Below the pieces are notes generated by a model. It did no database searches and was not told the origin of the DNA. It worked only from the letters and a program-made list of their open reading frames with translations. Source: Methanobacteriota archaeon (GTDB taxonomy: Archaea; Thermoplasmatota; Thermoplasmata; RBG-16-68-12). Taken from it: DNA of 7,530 nucleotides. The stretch covers positions 1-7,530 of the forward strand of contig VBLR01000102.1 of the NCBI GenBank assembly GCA_005878665.1, in the 5' to 3' direction. Positions 1 through 4,921 of the stretch are shown piece by piece (position 1 is the stretch's first letter; each line of letters opens with the position of its first letter). The translations under genes were made by a program, and so were the position numbers.

Positions 1-46
1 ACGATGCGGCCCGCGCCGGCCACGACCGGATTTCGGTTGCTGCCAT
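1..46 (-). CDS. 5' end of an unidentified gene leaving the left edge (partial)
   Basis: An ATG at 46-44 on the minus strand opens a frame that stays open to the window edge and begins MAATEIRSWPARAAS. The start is supported by a good Shine-Dalgarno sequence, GAGGTGA at 60-54, seven bases before the ATG. A weak TATA-like CAATACG lies at 97-91, about 25 bases before a possible transcription start near 70. It would be transcribed divergently from the membrane protein gene that begins at 258. Fifteen codons are too few to identify a family, so no function is proposed. The evidence is the ribosome binding site, the open frame and the divergent arrangement only. Confidence 0.4.
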   Translation of the reverse strand, partial: MAATEIRSWPARAAS

Positions 47-190
47 GTGTCGCTCACCTCGCGCTCGGCGCAATCTTGAGGGTACTTGGCCGTATTGGGA
101 CGTTCATCGAACCCATCGAACTTCCTCTAGAACGTAATGTCGCGTCGCGGGGAAGCATACATTCAGATACGACGGGGCAAGGCCGGCACG

Positions 191-200
191 GTCTTATACT
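191..200 (+). promoter_or_regulatory. Putative archaeal TATA box for the 258-1328 gene
   Basis: The sequence GTCTTATACT contains TTATA at 194-198, an AT-rich island in GC-rich DNA. Archaeal transcription normally begins about 25 bases downstream, here near 220-225. That would leave a leader of about 35 bases carrying the ribosome binding site at 242-252. This placement argues against the in-frame TTG at 207, which would lie upstream of the transcript. The prediction rests on sequence and spacing alone. Confidence 0.45.
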
Positions 201-241
201 CCCGAATTGCCATCGAGCCGCATCGTTTCGATCGGGAAGTC

Positions 242-252
242 CGGGGGAGAGG
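242..252 (+). promoter_or_regulatory. Ribosome binding site that decides the 258 start
   Basis: A purine run, CGGGGGAGAGG, contains GGGGGAG and stands just before an in-frame TTG at 258, at normal Shine-Dalgarno spacing (about 6-9 bases). The alternative in-frame TTG at 207 has no such element and sits only about nine bases after the proposed TATA box. The element therefore favours initiation at 258. Confidence 0.45.
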
Positions 253-257
253 GCGGG

Positions 258-1328
258 TTGGTTCTCGACCGGCCCACGCTCGTCGAGCGTGCGATCGGCA
301 CGATCCCGCTCCCGTATCCCGTGACCTGCACAATCCTCGCCCTCCTCGCGACGGGGCCGGGTTACTTCCTCGCGCACCTGATCGAAAGCGGCGGGGATTG
401 GGATCAAACCGTTGCGGCAATCTTCGGGGGCGCCTTCGCACTCCCGCTCTGGCGATCGATTCCGCTGGTCATCCTGTCGGTCGGATTCGACGTGTACCTG
501 CTGTGGCTCGTGCGACATTCGCGACTTCACATCGCTCGGTACGCGAAAGAGATCGCGCCGCTCCTGGCCGACGGAGAGGCCGGCGCCTGTCGAAACTTCG
601 GCCACCTCTACTGGCGCCTTCCGGTGATTGGGCTCGCCGCCGCCTTCGGTCTGTTCTTCGCCCTGTTGCTCGAACCGATTCCGTCCGACTTCGGTTTCTT
701 CGACTTTTTGATCGTGGGCCTGAACCTGCTGTTCCTCCCCTTCGTGGATGCGCAGGTGATCTGGAACTACGTCGCGACCGTCTGGGGCGTCCATCGAATC
801 GGACGAGACGCGCTCCGTCTCCGACCCGCCTTCGAAGATCCGATGCTCGGGCTGCGCCCTCTCGGGTCGCTCTCCCTGGGAGCCACCTTCTACTTCTTCG
901 GGGCGCTCGCGATCATCATGGCCGAGGTGACCCTCAGCCCGGACCCCGTCCGCCCGGCCTACCTCGTGTTCCTGATCGTCTTGGTCCTGTTCGGTGCGGG
1001 GCTGTTGTTCCTCCCGCTCGTCTCGATCCATCGGCTCATGGTAGCGGAGAAGCGCCGCGCAATCGATACCGCGAGTTCAAGGGTAGCCGATGTCTATGCG
1101 CCGCTCACGGCCGGAAACCCGACGTCGGAACCCAGTCTCCATGAAGTCCGCGACCTGCTCCTCCGCACGCATGGGATTCTCTTGCACCGGGAGCAGGAAC
1201 GCCAGATCCAGGCCTTGCCGACGTGGCCGTTCGAGACGCGCGCGATGACCCGCATTGCCGCGATCACCTTGACCGGCGTCGTCGCCGTGGTCGGACGCGC
1301 CATCGTCGATTATTTCGTTTTGCGATAA
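258..1328 (+). CDS. Uncharacterised multi-pass membrane protein
   Basis: I do not recognise a named family. With the TTG start at 258 the protein has 356 residues. Hydrophobic stretches suitable for membrane helices lie near 20-42, 53-85 (one long or two short), 121-140, 145-176, 205-225, 233-255 and 333-353. The stretch between 259 and about 325 is charged and probably cytoplasmic. It begins directly after the sixth hydrophobic block with HRLMVAEKRRAID, and the surrounding segment is helical and rich in Arg and Glu. Other notable segments are DPMLGLRPLGSLSL near 194-207 and FLPLVSIHRLM near 251-261, which look like conserved positions rather than random hydrophobic sequence. No catalytic motif, transporter signature or cofactor site is apparent. 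An in-frame TTG at 207 would add 17 residues, but the SD sequence at 242-252 and the TATA position favour 258. The gene is followed after 65 bases by another membrane protein on the same strand. Confidence 0.72.
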   Translation: MVLDRPTLVERAIGTIPLPYPVTCTILALLATGPGYFLAHLIESGGDWDQTVAAIFGGAFALPLWRSIPLVILSVGFDVYLLWLVRHSRLHIARYAKEIAPLLADGEAGACRNFGHLYWRLPVIGLAAAFGLFFALLLEPIPSDFGFFDFLIVGLNLLFLPFVDAQVIWNYVATVWGVHRIGRDALRLRPAFEDPMLGLRPLGSLSLGATFYFFGALAIIMAEVTLSPDPVRPAYLVFLIVLVLFGAGLLFLPLVSIHRLMVAEKRRAIDTASSRVADVYAPLTAGNPTSEPSLHEVRDLLLRTHGILLHREQERQIQALPTWPFETRAMTRIAAITLTGVVAVVGRAIVDYFVLR

Positions 1329-1344
1329 GACCGATCCGTCACGA

Positions 1345-1380
1345 CCCAAAGTTCAAAGCCCCGAGTTTGGTATTTGGGGC
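1345..1380. repeat. Small inverted repeats between two membrane-protein genes
   Basis: The 65-base gap between the stop at 1328 and ATG 1394 contains CCCAAA (1345-1350) facing TTTGGG (1373-1378), and GCCCC (1358-1362) facing GGGGC (1376-1380) with a 13-base loop. The two pairs exclude each other. They could form a weak hairpin ahead of the second gene or be chance in GC-rich DNA. No T-tract follows, so it does not look like a terminator. Confidence 0.25.
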
Positions 1381-1393
1381 CCGGGATCCTTCG

Positions 1394-2050
1394 ATGCGCT
1401 GCGACGCGTGCGGCACGATGAACAAGGAGACGTCGCGGTTCTGCCTGTACTGTGGCGCCTCGCTAACCTCCACGACCCCGGAGGGTTCGGCCGCGTCCGC
1501 GGCGCCGTCCCCTTCCGCAAACCCGGCATCCCCACCGATCGGGCCGCGCGCGATCCCGGCGAGGCCGGCGTATGTCCCCCGACCGCGCACGCCGGATTAC
1601 GTCGGCCTGTTCGGGGTCGCATTCCTCTTCCTCGTCCTCGGCATCGTCTTCTTTCTGAACGGGAACCTGCTCACGGAACTGCGCCGGTGGTGGGAACAGA
1701 TCCTCGCCGGGCGAGGGGCATTCCGTCCCCCGGAGGGCGTCATCACGAGCTCGGGCCTCTTCTGGGGTCTCCTCGGCGTCGCGAACTTCGGCGTCGCGTT
1801 CCTCCGCTGGTTCTTCACCCGTTCGCGCGTCCGGACCCTCGGCGCGCTGCTCGGCGGGGTCGCCATGGTGATGTTCTCGTACCTTCTGTACCGCTACTCG
1901 TTGCGGGATCTGGGCGGCTCCCTCGTCGTCTCGCTCGAAGCCGCGGTCATCGCTGTCCTCCTGTTCATCTACATCGGGACAGGCTTGTACTGGACGACCC
2001 CCCGGTGGCGGCCCGCGGTCGAAGGGACGTATCGCAGTCCGAGACCGTGA
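1394..2050 (+). CDS. Zinc-ribbon membrane protein, four predicted helices
   Basis: The 218-residue protein starts with a short double-CxxC zinc ribbon: Cys3, Cys6, Cys17 and Cys20, in the order MRCDACG...FCLYCG. This is the zinc-ribbon domain common at the N-terminus of archaeal and bacterial membrane proteins. A low-complexity Ala/Pro/Ser linker follows (about 24-66). Hydrophobic helices are then seen near 70-91, 120-142, 148-168 and 177-200, and the tail is short and basic. The frame is open upstream to 1223, but ATG 1394 is chosen because the zinc ribbon begins immediately there and the upstream part overlaps the preceding gene. A weak TATTT at 1371-1375 could be a promoter element, though it is slightly too close to the ATG; cotranscription with the 258-1328 gene is also possible. 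The function is unknown. The ribbon probably mediates protein contact on the cytoplasmic face (inference). Confidence 0.82.
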   Translation: MRCDACGTMNKETSRFCLYCGASLTSTTPEGSAASAAPSPSANPASPPIGPRAIPARPAYVPRPRTPDYVGLFGVAFLFLVLGIVFFLNGNLLTELRRWWEQILAGRGAFRPPEGVITSSGLFWGLLGVANFGVAFLRWFFTRSRVRTLGALLGGVAMVMFSYLLYRYSLRDLGGSLVVSLEAAVIAVLLFIYIGTGLYWTTPRWRPAVEGTYRSPRP

Positions 2051-2056
2051 CCGAAC

Positions 2057-2404
2057 TCAGGGCCGGACGAGGTCGAACGATTCCGGGCCCCCCGGCGGGA
2101 TGAACTCGCTCCCGCATTCGCAGGTCCAGACGACGCCCGGTTTGCCGCTGATCTCGATTCGTGTGATCGTATAGTCGAAGCCGCACCGCTCGCAGGACAG
2201 GACGATGACGGGTGGATCGGGTTGGTGATGCGCCGCGGGCACGGGCGCCGGGGGGTGCACGGCGGGCGGCTCCGGCCTCGGCCTGTGGAACAACCACTCC
2301 TTCAATCGCGCCAACCGACGAACGCTCCGCGGACCCGTGATCGCGGACGACCGCGAGTCCGCCTGCGGCGGTGCGCTCGAGCCCCCCTGTGGACCATTCC
2401 CCAT
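2057..2404 (-). CDS. Small zinc-finger protein with disordered N-terminus
   Basis: The 115-residue protein has two parts. Residues 1-66 are Pro-, Ala- and Gly-rich with a basic patch (RSVRRLARLKEWLFHR near 26-41) and are probably mostly disordered. Residues 67-105 form a compact putative zinc-binding module with Cys71, Cys74, Cys95 and Cys97, spaced C-x2-C-x20-C-x-C. The beta-rich stretch between them contains FDYTITRIEI. The ATG at 2404 is preferred because GGAGG at 2413-2409 precedes it and a TATA-like box at 2450-2445 puts transcription start near 2422. An in-frame GTG at 2425 would add seven residues (MRGGGGP) but would fall at or before the transcript start. The stop is six bases from the stop of the convergent zinc-ribbon membrane gene. 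No family name can be given. A nucleic-acid or protein-binding role is possible but not shown. Confidence 0.66.
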   Translation of the reverse strand: MGNGPQGGSSAPPQADSRSSAITGPRSVRRLARLKEWLFHRPRPEPPAVHPPAPVPAAHHQPDPPVIVLSCERCGFDYTITRIEISGKPGVVWTCECGSEFIPPGGPESFDLVRP

Positions 2405-2408
2405 CGGT

Positions 2409-2421
2409 CCTCCGCCTCCCC
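2409..2421 (-). promoter_or_regulatory. Tandem Shine-Dalgarno-like sequence before ATG 2404
   Basis: Read on the minus strand, GGGGAGGCGGAGG contains GGGAGG and GGAGG in tandem, ending four bases before the ATG at 2404. It supports that ATG over the GTG at 2425, whose own codons run into this purine tract. Confidence 0.45.
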
Positions 2422-2440
2422 GCACAGGTATTCGGTTTCT

Positions 2441-2451
2441 GAGGCATAAAG
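2441..2451 (-). promoter_or_regulatory. Putative TATA box for the small zinc-finger gene
   Basis: On the minus strand the sequence reads CTTTATGCC around 2451-2443, with TTTATG at 2450-2445. A start of transcription about 25 bases on would fall near 2422, leaving a leader of roughly 18 bases with the SD sequence before ATG 2404. Just upstream lies a small palindrome, CTGA-A-TCAG (2456-2464). Both are predictions from sequence only. Confidence 0.35.
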
Positions 2452-2533
2452 GTCGCTGAATCAGTCTGAATTGTTTCTCTTCCGATAATGAGGACGCACG
2501 CGCCGATGTGATGCTACGCGTTGTTCCCGCGAC

Positions 2534-3217
2534 CTACCAGGGGAGGCCGATCGCTCCTGCGAGGAAGCGGTTCAGCGGGTCCATCGACTCGCACGCCTCG
2601 ATGAAGGAGTCGAGGAACTGCGGGCTCGTGACCAAGGTGTCGCGAAAGCTGCGGCTGGAGACGAAGTCCTTCCGCCGCAGGTCCTGGATGAACGGATGAT
2701 TCGGATCGTAACCGGGCGGCGGTCGCTTGAGCGAATCGCCCTCGACGGCGACCCGGCTCCGGAGGACCTTCTTCCAGGCGTCCGGTTCATCGACGATGCG
2801 ATCGCGGATCTTCTTCAATACCGGCGCGTCGGGATGCCAGACGCCGGAGTGGGCCATCGTCTCGCCCGAGGACATGTGGAGATAGTAGCCCGGCGCCATC
2901 TCCTCCGGCCCGGGTGCCTTCGCGTGCCAGAAGTGGATCCCGATCTCCGTTTTGTAGGGGCTCTTGTCCGGCGAGAATCGGATGTCCCGGTAGATGCGGG
3001 ACAGGGATCCGCCGAAGGGCTTCGCGTCCGCGACGATGTACGAGCTGATCTTTTGCAGGCGAGATCCGGCGTCGCGGATGAACTGCAAACTCGGCTCCTG
3101 CACGGCCTTCTCGTACCGCTCCTTGTTCTCGGTGAACCACCCTTTATTGTTGTTCTTCGCCAGATCGCTGAAGAACGCGAAGAACTCCGGGGTGAAGTAT
3201 TTCGACTTCTCCGCCAT
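2534..3217 (-). CDS. DUF2461 (TIGR02453-type) family protein
   Basis: The 227-residue protein matches the DUF2461 family over its whole length, and the length is normal for it. Recognisable blocks are FFSDLAKNNNKGWFTENK at 15-32, SRIYRDIRFSPDKSPYKT at 73-90 followed by IHF, PGYYLHMSSGE at 109-119 with the GVWHP that follows, and a C-terminal DPNHPFIQDLRRKDF near 171-185. These Arg/Lys/Asp-rich blocks are the hallmark of the family, whose biochemical activity has not been established to my knowledge. It is probably soluble, as no signal or membrane segment is seen. It is the third gene of the operon with the VOC and SnoaL-like genes: 33 bases separate it from the preceding stop, and a purine-rich SD region (GGGAGAAGG, 3235-3227) stands nine bases before the ATG. 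No poly-T terminator is visible after its stop. Confidence 0.88.
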   Translation of the reverse strand: MAEKSKYFTPEFFAFFSDLAKNNNKGWFTENKERYEKAVQEPSLQFIRDAGSRLQKISSYIVADAKPFGGSLSRIYRDIRFSPDKSPYKTEIGIHFWHAKAPGPEEMAPGYYLHMSSGETMAHSGVWHPDAPVLKKIRDRIVDEPDAWKKVLRSRVAVEGDSLKRPPPGYDPNHPFIQDLRRKDFVSSRSFRDTLVTSPQFLDSFIEACESMDPLNRFLAGAIGLPW

Positions 3218-3250
3218 CGGTTAAGACCTTCTCCCGCGTGGCATCGCATC

Positions 3251-3607
3251 TCACCGGTTGAACATTGGCGCAAACGGCCGGGCATCGAAGACCGCCCGGA
3301 CCGAGGCGATCTTCTCGCCGCGGACACGATACCACTCGCAGATGAACGCCGTCCCCGCCAGCGTATTCGTCACCATGTCGTACAACAGGCAGACATCGTC
3401 GCCGTCGACGAACGTCTTCTTCGGCTCCACGCGGGCGACGATGTGGTGGAGCTTCCCCAGGGCCTCCAGGTACGGCTCCGGTTTGTTGAACGACTCGAAC
3501 GGACCCACGAACGACAGATCGTCGTGCAGGTACCGCCGTGCGCCCGCAAAGTCTCCTTTCCCCAGGGCCTTCTGATACGCCATCACAATCTCTTTCGCAT
3601 TCGCCAT
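3251..3607 (-). CDS. SnoaL-like / NTF2-fold protein
   Basis: The 118-residue protein has the length and pattern of a SnoaL-like (NTF2 superfamily) domain. An N-terminal helix pair (ANAKEIVMAYQKALGKGDFAG, about 2-22) is followed by the typical LHDDLSFVGPF turn (27-37), a helix (PEPYLEALGKLH, 43-54) and a curved sheet ending WYRVRGEKIASVRAVFDARPF near 92-112. Proteins of this fold range from polyketide cyclases and epoxide hydrolases to non-enzymatic binding domains, so the substrate cannot be read from the sequence. His54, His55, Asp69, Asp71, Asp77 and Asp108 are candidate pocket residues only. Its ATG follows the stop of the VOC gene with no base between them (TGAATG). GGAG at 3620-3617, inside the VOC gene, is its likely ribosome binding site. 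Tight coupling to the VOC gene suggests related tasks. Confidence 0.85.
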   Translation of the reverse strand: MANAKEIVMAYQKALGKGDFAGARRYLHDDLSFVGPFESFNKPEPYLEALGKLHHIVARVEPKKTFVDGDDVCLLYDMVTNTLAGTAFICEWYRVRGEKIASVRAVFDARPFAPMFNR

Positions 3608-4012
3608 TCACTCACGCTCCGTCGGCAGCGCGGGAGCATCTTGCCACGCCGCCAGGATCGGGCCACCGGGCGCGCGGAACCAGAAGAAACTCCCCATGCC
3701 CGGCACGTCCACGCGCGGCAGGACGATCTCGCCACCCGCCCGTTCGACCTTCTTTCGCGCCGCATCGAGGTGGTCGACGCGCACGTAGCTCGTGCTCCCC
3801 GGAATTTCCTTCGCCTGAGCCGGTCGAATTCCGCCTTGGCCGCCGCCGGGCGTCCGGAACGAGAGGTACTCTCCCATCGGGAATTTCACGGACTCGAAAC
3901 GCCAGCCGAAGACCTTCTCCAAGAAGCTCCGAGTCGCGGCGGGATCGGTGCTCGAAAACTCGGAGAAGGCCATCGATCCGTCCCGGTCCGCTCGACTCGT
4001 CTTCCGTGCCAT
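3608..4012 (-). CDS. VOC / glyoxalase-like family protein
   Basis: The 134-residue protein is a single vicinal-oxygen-chelate domain with two beta-alpha-beta-beta-beta halves. The first half starts FSEFSSTDPAATRSFLEKVFGW at 16-37, the characteristic opening of the group related to lactoylglutathione lyase (COG3324-like). The second half starts TSYVRVDHLDAARKKVERAGGE at 74-95 and ends GSFFWFRAPGGPILAAWQ at 107-124. Possible metal ligands are Glu18 and His81. The usual acidic ligand near the C-terminal end is replaced by the AWQ sequence, so true glyoxalase I activity should not be assumed. The ATG at 4012 has GGAG three bases upstream (4019-4016). Met14 at 3973 is an alternative start that keeps the whole domain. 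It is the first gene of the operon with the SnoaL-like and DUF2461 genes and lies divergent from the HxlR regulator. Confidence 0.87.
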   Translation of the reverse strand: MARKTSRADRDGSMAFSEFSSTDPAATRSFLEKVFGWRFESVKFPMGEYLSFRTPGGGQGGIRPAQAKEIPGSTSYVRVDHLDAARKKVERAGGEIVLPRVDVPGMGSFFWFRAPGGPILAAWQDAPALPTERE

Positions 4013-4042
4013 CGTCTCCGCTCTCGCGGTCGCGCAAAGTGA

Positions 4043-4055
4043 TATCCATTGGATA
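4043..4055. promoter_or_regulatory. Perfect 13-bp palindrome, candidate operator
   Basis: TATCCATTGGATA has two perfect 6-base arms around a central T. It lies between the divergent VOC operon and the HxlR gene and abuts the shared TATA element at 4055-4063. For the VOC operon it sits between the TATA box and the predicted transcription start near 4034. For the regulator it sits just upstream of the TATA box, in the BRE region. HxlR proteins bind DNA as dimers to palindromes near their own gene, so this is the best candidate operator in the window. Binding itself is inference. Confidence 0.5.
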
Positions 4056-4063
4056 GTATATAG
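4055..4063. promoter_or_regulatory. Symmetric TATA element serving two divergent promoters
   Basis: AGTATATAG on the plus strand reads CTATATACT on the minus strand, so one AT-rich element can act as a TATA box in both directions. Going right, transcription would begin near 4084, three bases before the GTG at 4087, giving an almost leaderless hxlR-type transcript. Going left, it would begin near 4034, giving a leader of about 22 bases that carries the SD sequence of the VOC gene. Spacing fits archaeal promoters in both directions. Confidence 0.6.
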
Positions 4064-4076
4064 CCCCGCTAGGGGC
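4063..4076. repeat. Inverted repeat at the regulator's transcription start region
   Basis: GCCCC-GCTA-GGGGC forms perfect 5-base arms with a 4-base loop directly next to the shared TATA element and 10 bases before the GTG at 4087. It would be upstream of, or at the edge of, the predicted transcript, so a DNA-level role (binding site) is more likely than an RNA hairpin. In GC-rich DNA such a repeat can also occur by chance. Confidence 0.4.
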
Positions 4077-4086
4077 CGAACGGATA

Positions 4087-4473
4087 GTGGCGCGAAAGGG
4101 GACCGCTGAGAAGGAGGAGGGGAAGATCTACCCGCTCCTGGCGTACCAAGCCGACCCGATCCGAGAGAGCGTGAAGTGGCTCGGGCGCAAGTGGACCTTG
4201 CTCATCCTGCGCGACATGGCGTTCCTGAAGCTCACGAAATTCGGGCAGATCCTGCGCAACAACCCGGGCCTGACGCCGCGGGTCCTCTCCCGCCGACTCC
4301 GGCAGATGCAGCAGGAAGGGCTCGTGGAACGGGTGGTGGCGGACGACAAGGTCGCCTATCGCCTCACATCCCGCGGGGAGGACGCGGTGTTCATCTTGCT
4401 CGCCTTTCTTCGGTACGGGATTCGGCATCACCTCCCATCGCAGCCGGCCGACGCGGCGCGACCGGAATCCTAG
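4087..4473 (+). CDS. HxlR-family winged-helix transcriptional regulator
   Basis: The 128-residue protein has the HxlR (DUF24) winged-helix pattern. It shows DPIRESVKWLGRKWTLLILRDM at 23-44 (family core GxKWTLLIL), the recognition-helix region KFGQILRNNPGLTPRVLSRRL at 51-71, QMQQEGLVERVV at 73-84, and a wing and closing motif VAYRLTSRGED at 89-99, before a C-terminal dimer helix (FILLAFLRYGIRHHL). Family members act as dimeric repressors or activators, often answering reactive aldehydes or electrophiles. Many have a sensing Cys just before the core helix. Here no Cys is present anywhere in the protein, so a Cys-based switch is excluded. The GTG at 4087 is the only usable start, since the frame has a stop at 4054 and no ATG, and the promoter spacing suggests a leaderless message. 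It is divergent from the VOC/SnoaL/DUF2461 operon, its likely target along with itself. Confidence 0.9.
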   Translation: MARKGTAEKEEGKIYPLLAYQADPIRESVKWLGRKWTLLILRDMAFLKLTKFGQILRNNPGLTPRVLSRRLRQMQQEGLVERVVADDKVAYRLTSRGEDAVFILLAFLRYGIRHHLPSQPADAARPES

Positions 4474-4518
4474 CGATCGGCCCAGTCCCCGGAGGAGCCG
4501 AGATCGAGGTTCGTTTGA

Positions 4519-4920
4519 TCACGCCGTCGGCCGGAATTTGTATCCGTAATGGATGACGCCGGCTTCGCCTTCTTGGCCGAGTTTCCGGAACGTGGCCTGG
4601 ACCTTCATCCCGATCTTCACGTGTTCCGGGCTGACGTCGATCAGTTGCGAGGTGAGGCGGACCCCTTCCTCCATCTGGACGATCGCCATCACATACGGCT
4701 TCTGCATCTCGAATTGCGCCGGCGCATCGTGGACGACCGTGTAGGTCACGACCGTCCCCTTGCCGGTGAGACGCATCCGCTGCATCTTCCCGACGGAACG
4801 ACGGCCGCACGTCGGGCAGACGGCCCTCGGAGGGAAGTCGACCTTGCCGCAGCTCCCGCACTTCGTGCCGATCAGGTTGTAGCGGCTCTGGATCTCCCGC
4901 CAGAACCGAGGGATGGCCAT
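4519..4920 (-). CDS. DUF35 zinc-ribbon/OB-fold partner of thiolase and HMG-CoA synthase
   Basis: The 133-residue protein has the two-part DUF35 build. It opens with an N-terminal helix (AIPRFWREIQSRYNLIG, 2-18), followed by a rubredoxin-like zinc ribbon with Cys21, Cys24, Cys35 and Cys38 (CGSCGKVDFPPRAVCPTCG). From about 48 onward it forms an OB-fold with GKGTVVTYTVVHDAPAQF and the closing KVQATFRKLG. In the archaeal acetyl-CoA acetyltransferase/HMG-CoA synthase complex this protein sits between the two enzymes and helps pass acetoacetyl-CoA without release. I infer the same role here from family and gene order. Its ATG follows the thiolase stop after one base, with a G-rich SD (GGGGGGA, 4932-4926) inside the thiolase gene. 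It is the last gene of the operon and converges with the HxlR gene, 45 bases away. Confidence 0.93.
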   Translation of the reverse strand: MAIPRFWREIQSRYNLIGTKCGSCGKVDFPPRAVCPTCGRRSVGKMQRMRLTGKGTVVTYTVVHDAPAQFEMQKPYVMAIVQMEEGVRLTSQLIDVSPEHVKIGMKVQATFRKLGQEGEAGVIHYGYKFRPTA

Positions 4921-4921
4921 C

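Noticed and set aside
54..1031. A 325-codon minus-strand frame over the membrane protein gene
   Set aside because: The product is an extreme Glu/Arg/Gln-rich sequence typical of the reverse complement of a hydrophobic membrane-protein gene, and the plus-strand frame has coherent membrane helices.
1223..1393. Extension of the zinc-ribbon membrane protein upstream of ATG 1394
   Set aside because: The extra 57 residues are Arg/Asp-rich, overlap the end of the preceding gene and have no family features. The zinc ribbon begins directly at ATG 1394.
2458..2533. A terminator after the DUF2461 gene
   Set aside because: No oligo-T tract and no stable stem is visible on the minus strand after the stop. 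The T-rich part lies on the plus strand.
2696..4042. A 448-codon open frame on the plus strand opposite the DUF2461, SnoaL-like and VOC genes
   Set aside because: All three minus-strand genes have clear family motifs and tight operon junctions. The plus-strand product is Arg-rich with no recognisable pattern and has no promoter of its own.
3612..4049. A longer minus-strand start at ATG 4049 in another frame over the VOC gene
   Set aside because: The frame does not encode the VOC domain. Its ATG is only a few bases after the TATA box and lies inside the palindrome, upstream of the predicted transcript start.
4010..4099. Similar N-termini (MARK) of the divergent VOC and HxlR proteins as a sign of a duplicated segment
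   Set aside because: The likeness stops after four residues, the folds are unrelated and the DNA around the two starts differs. It is best explained by chance.
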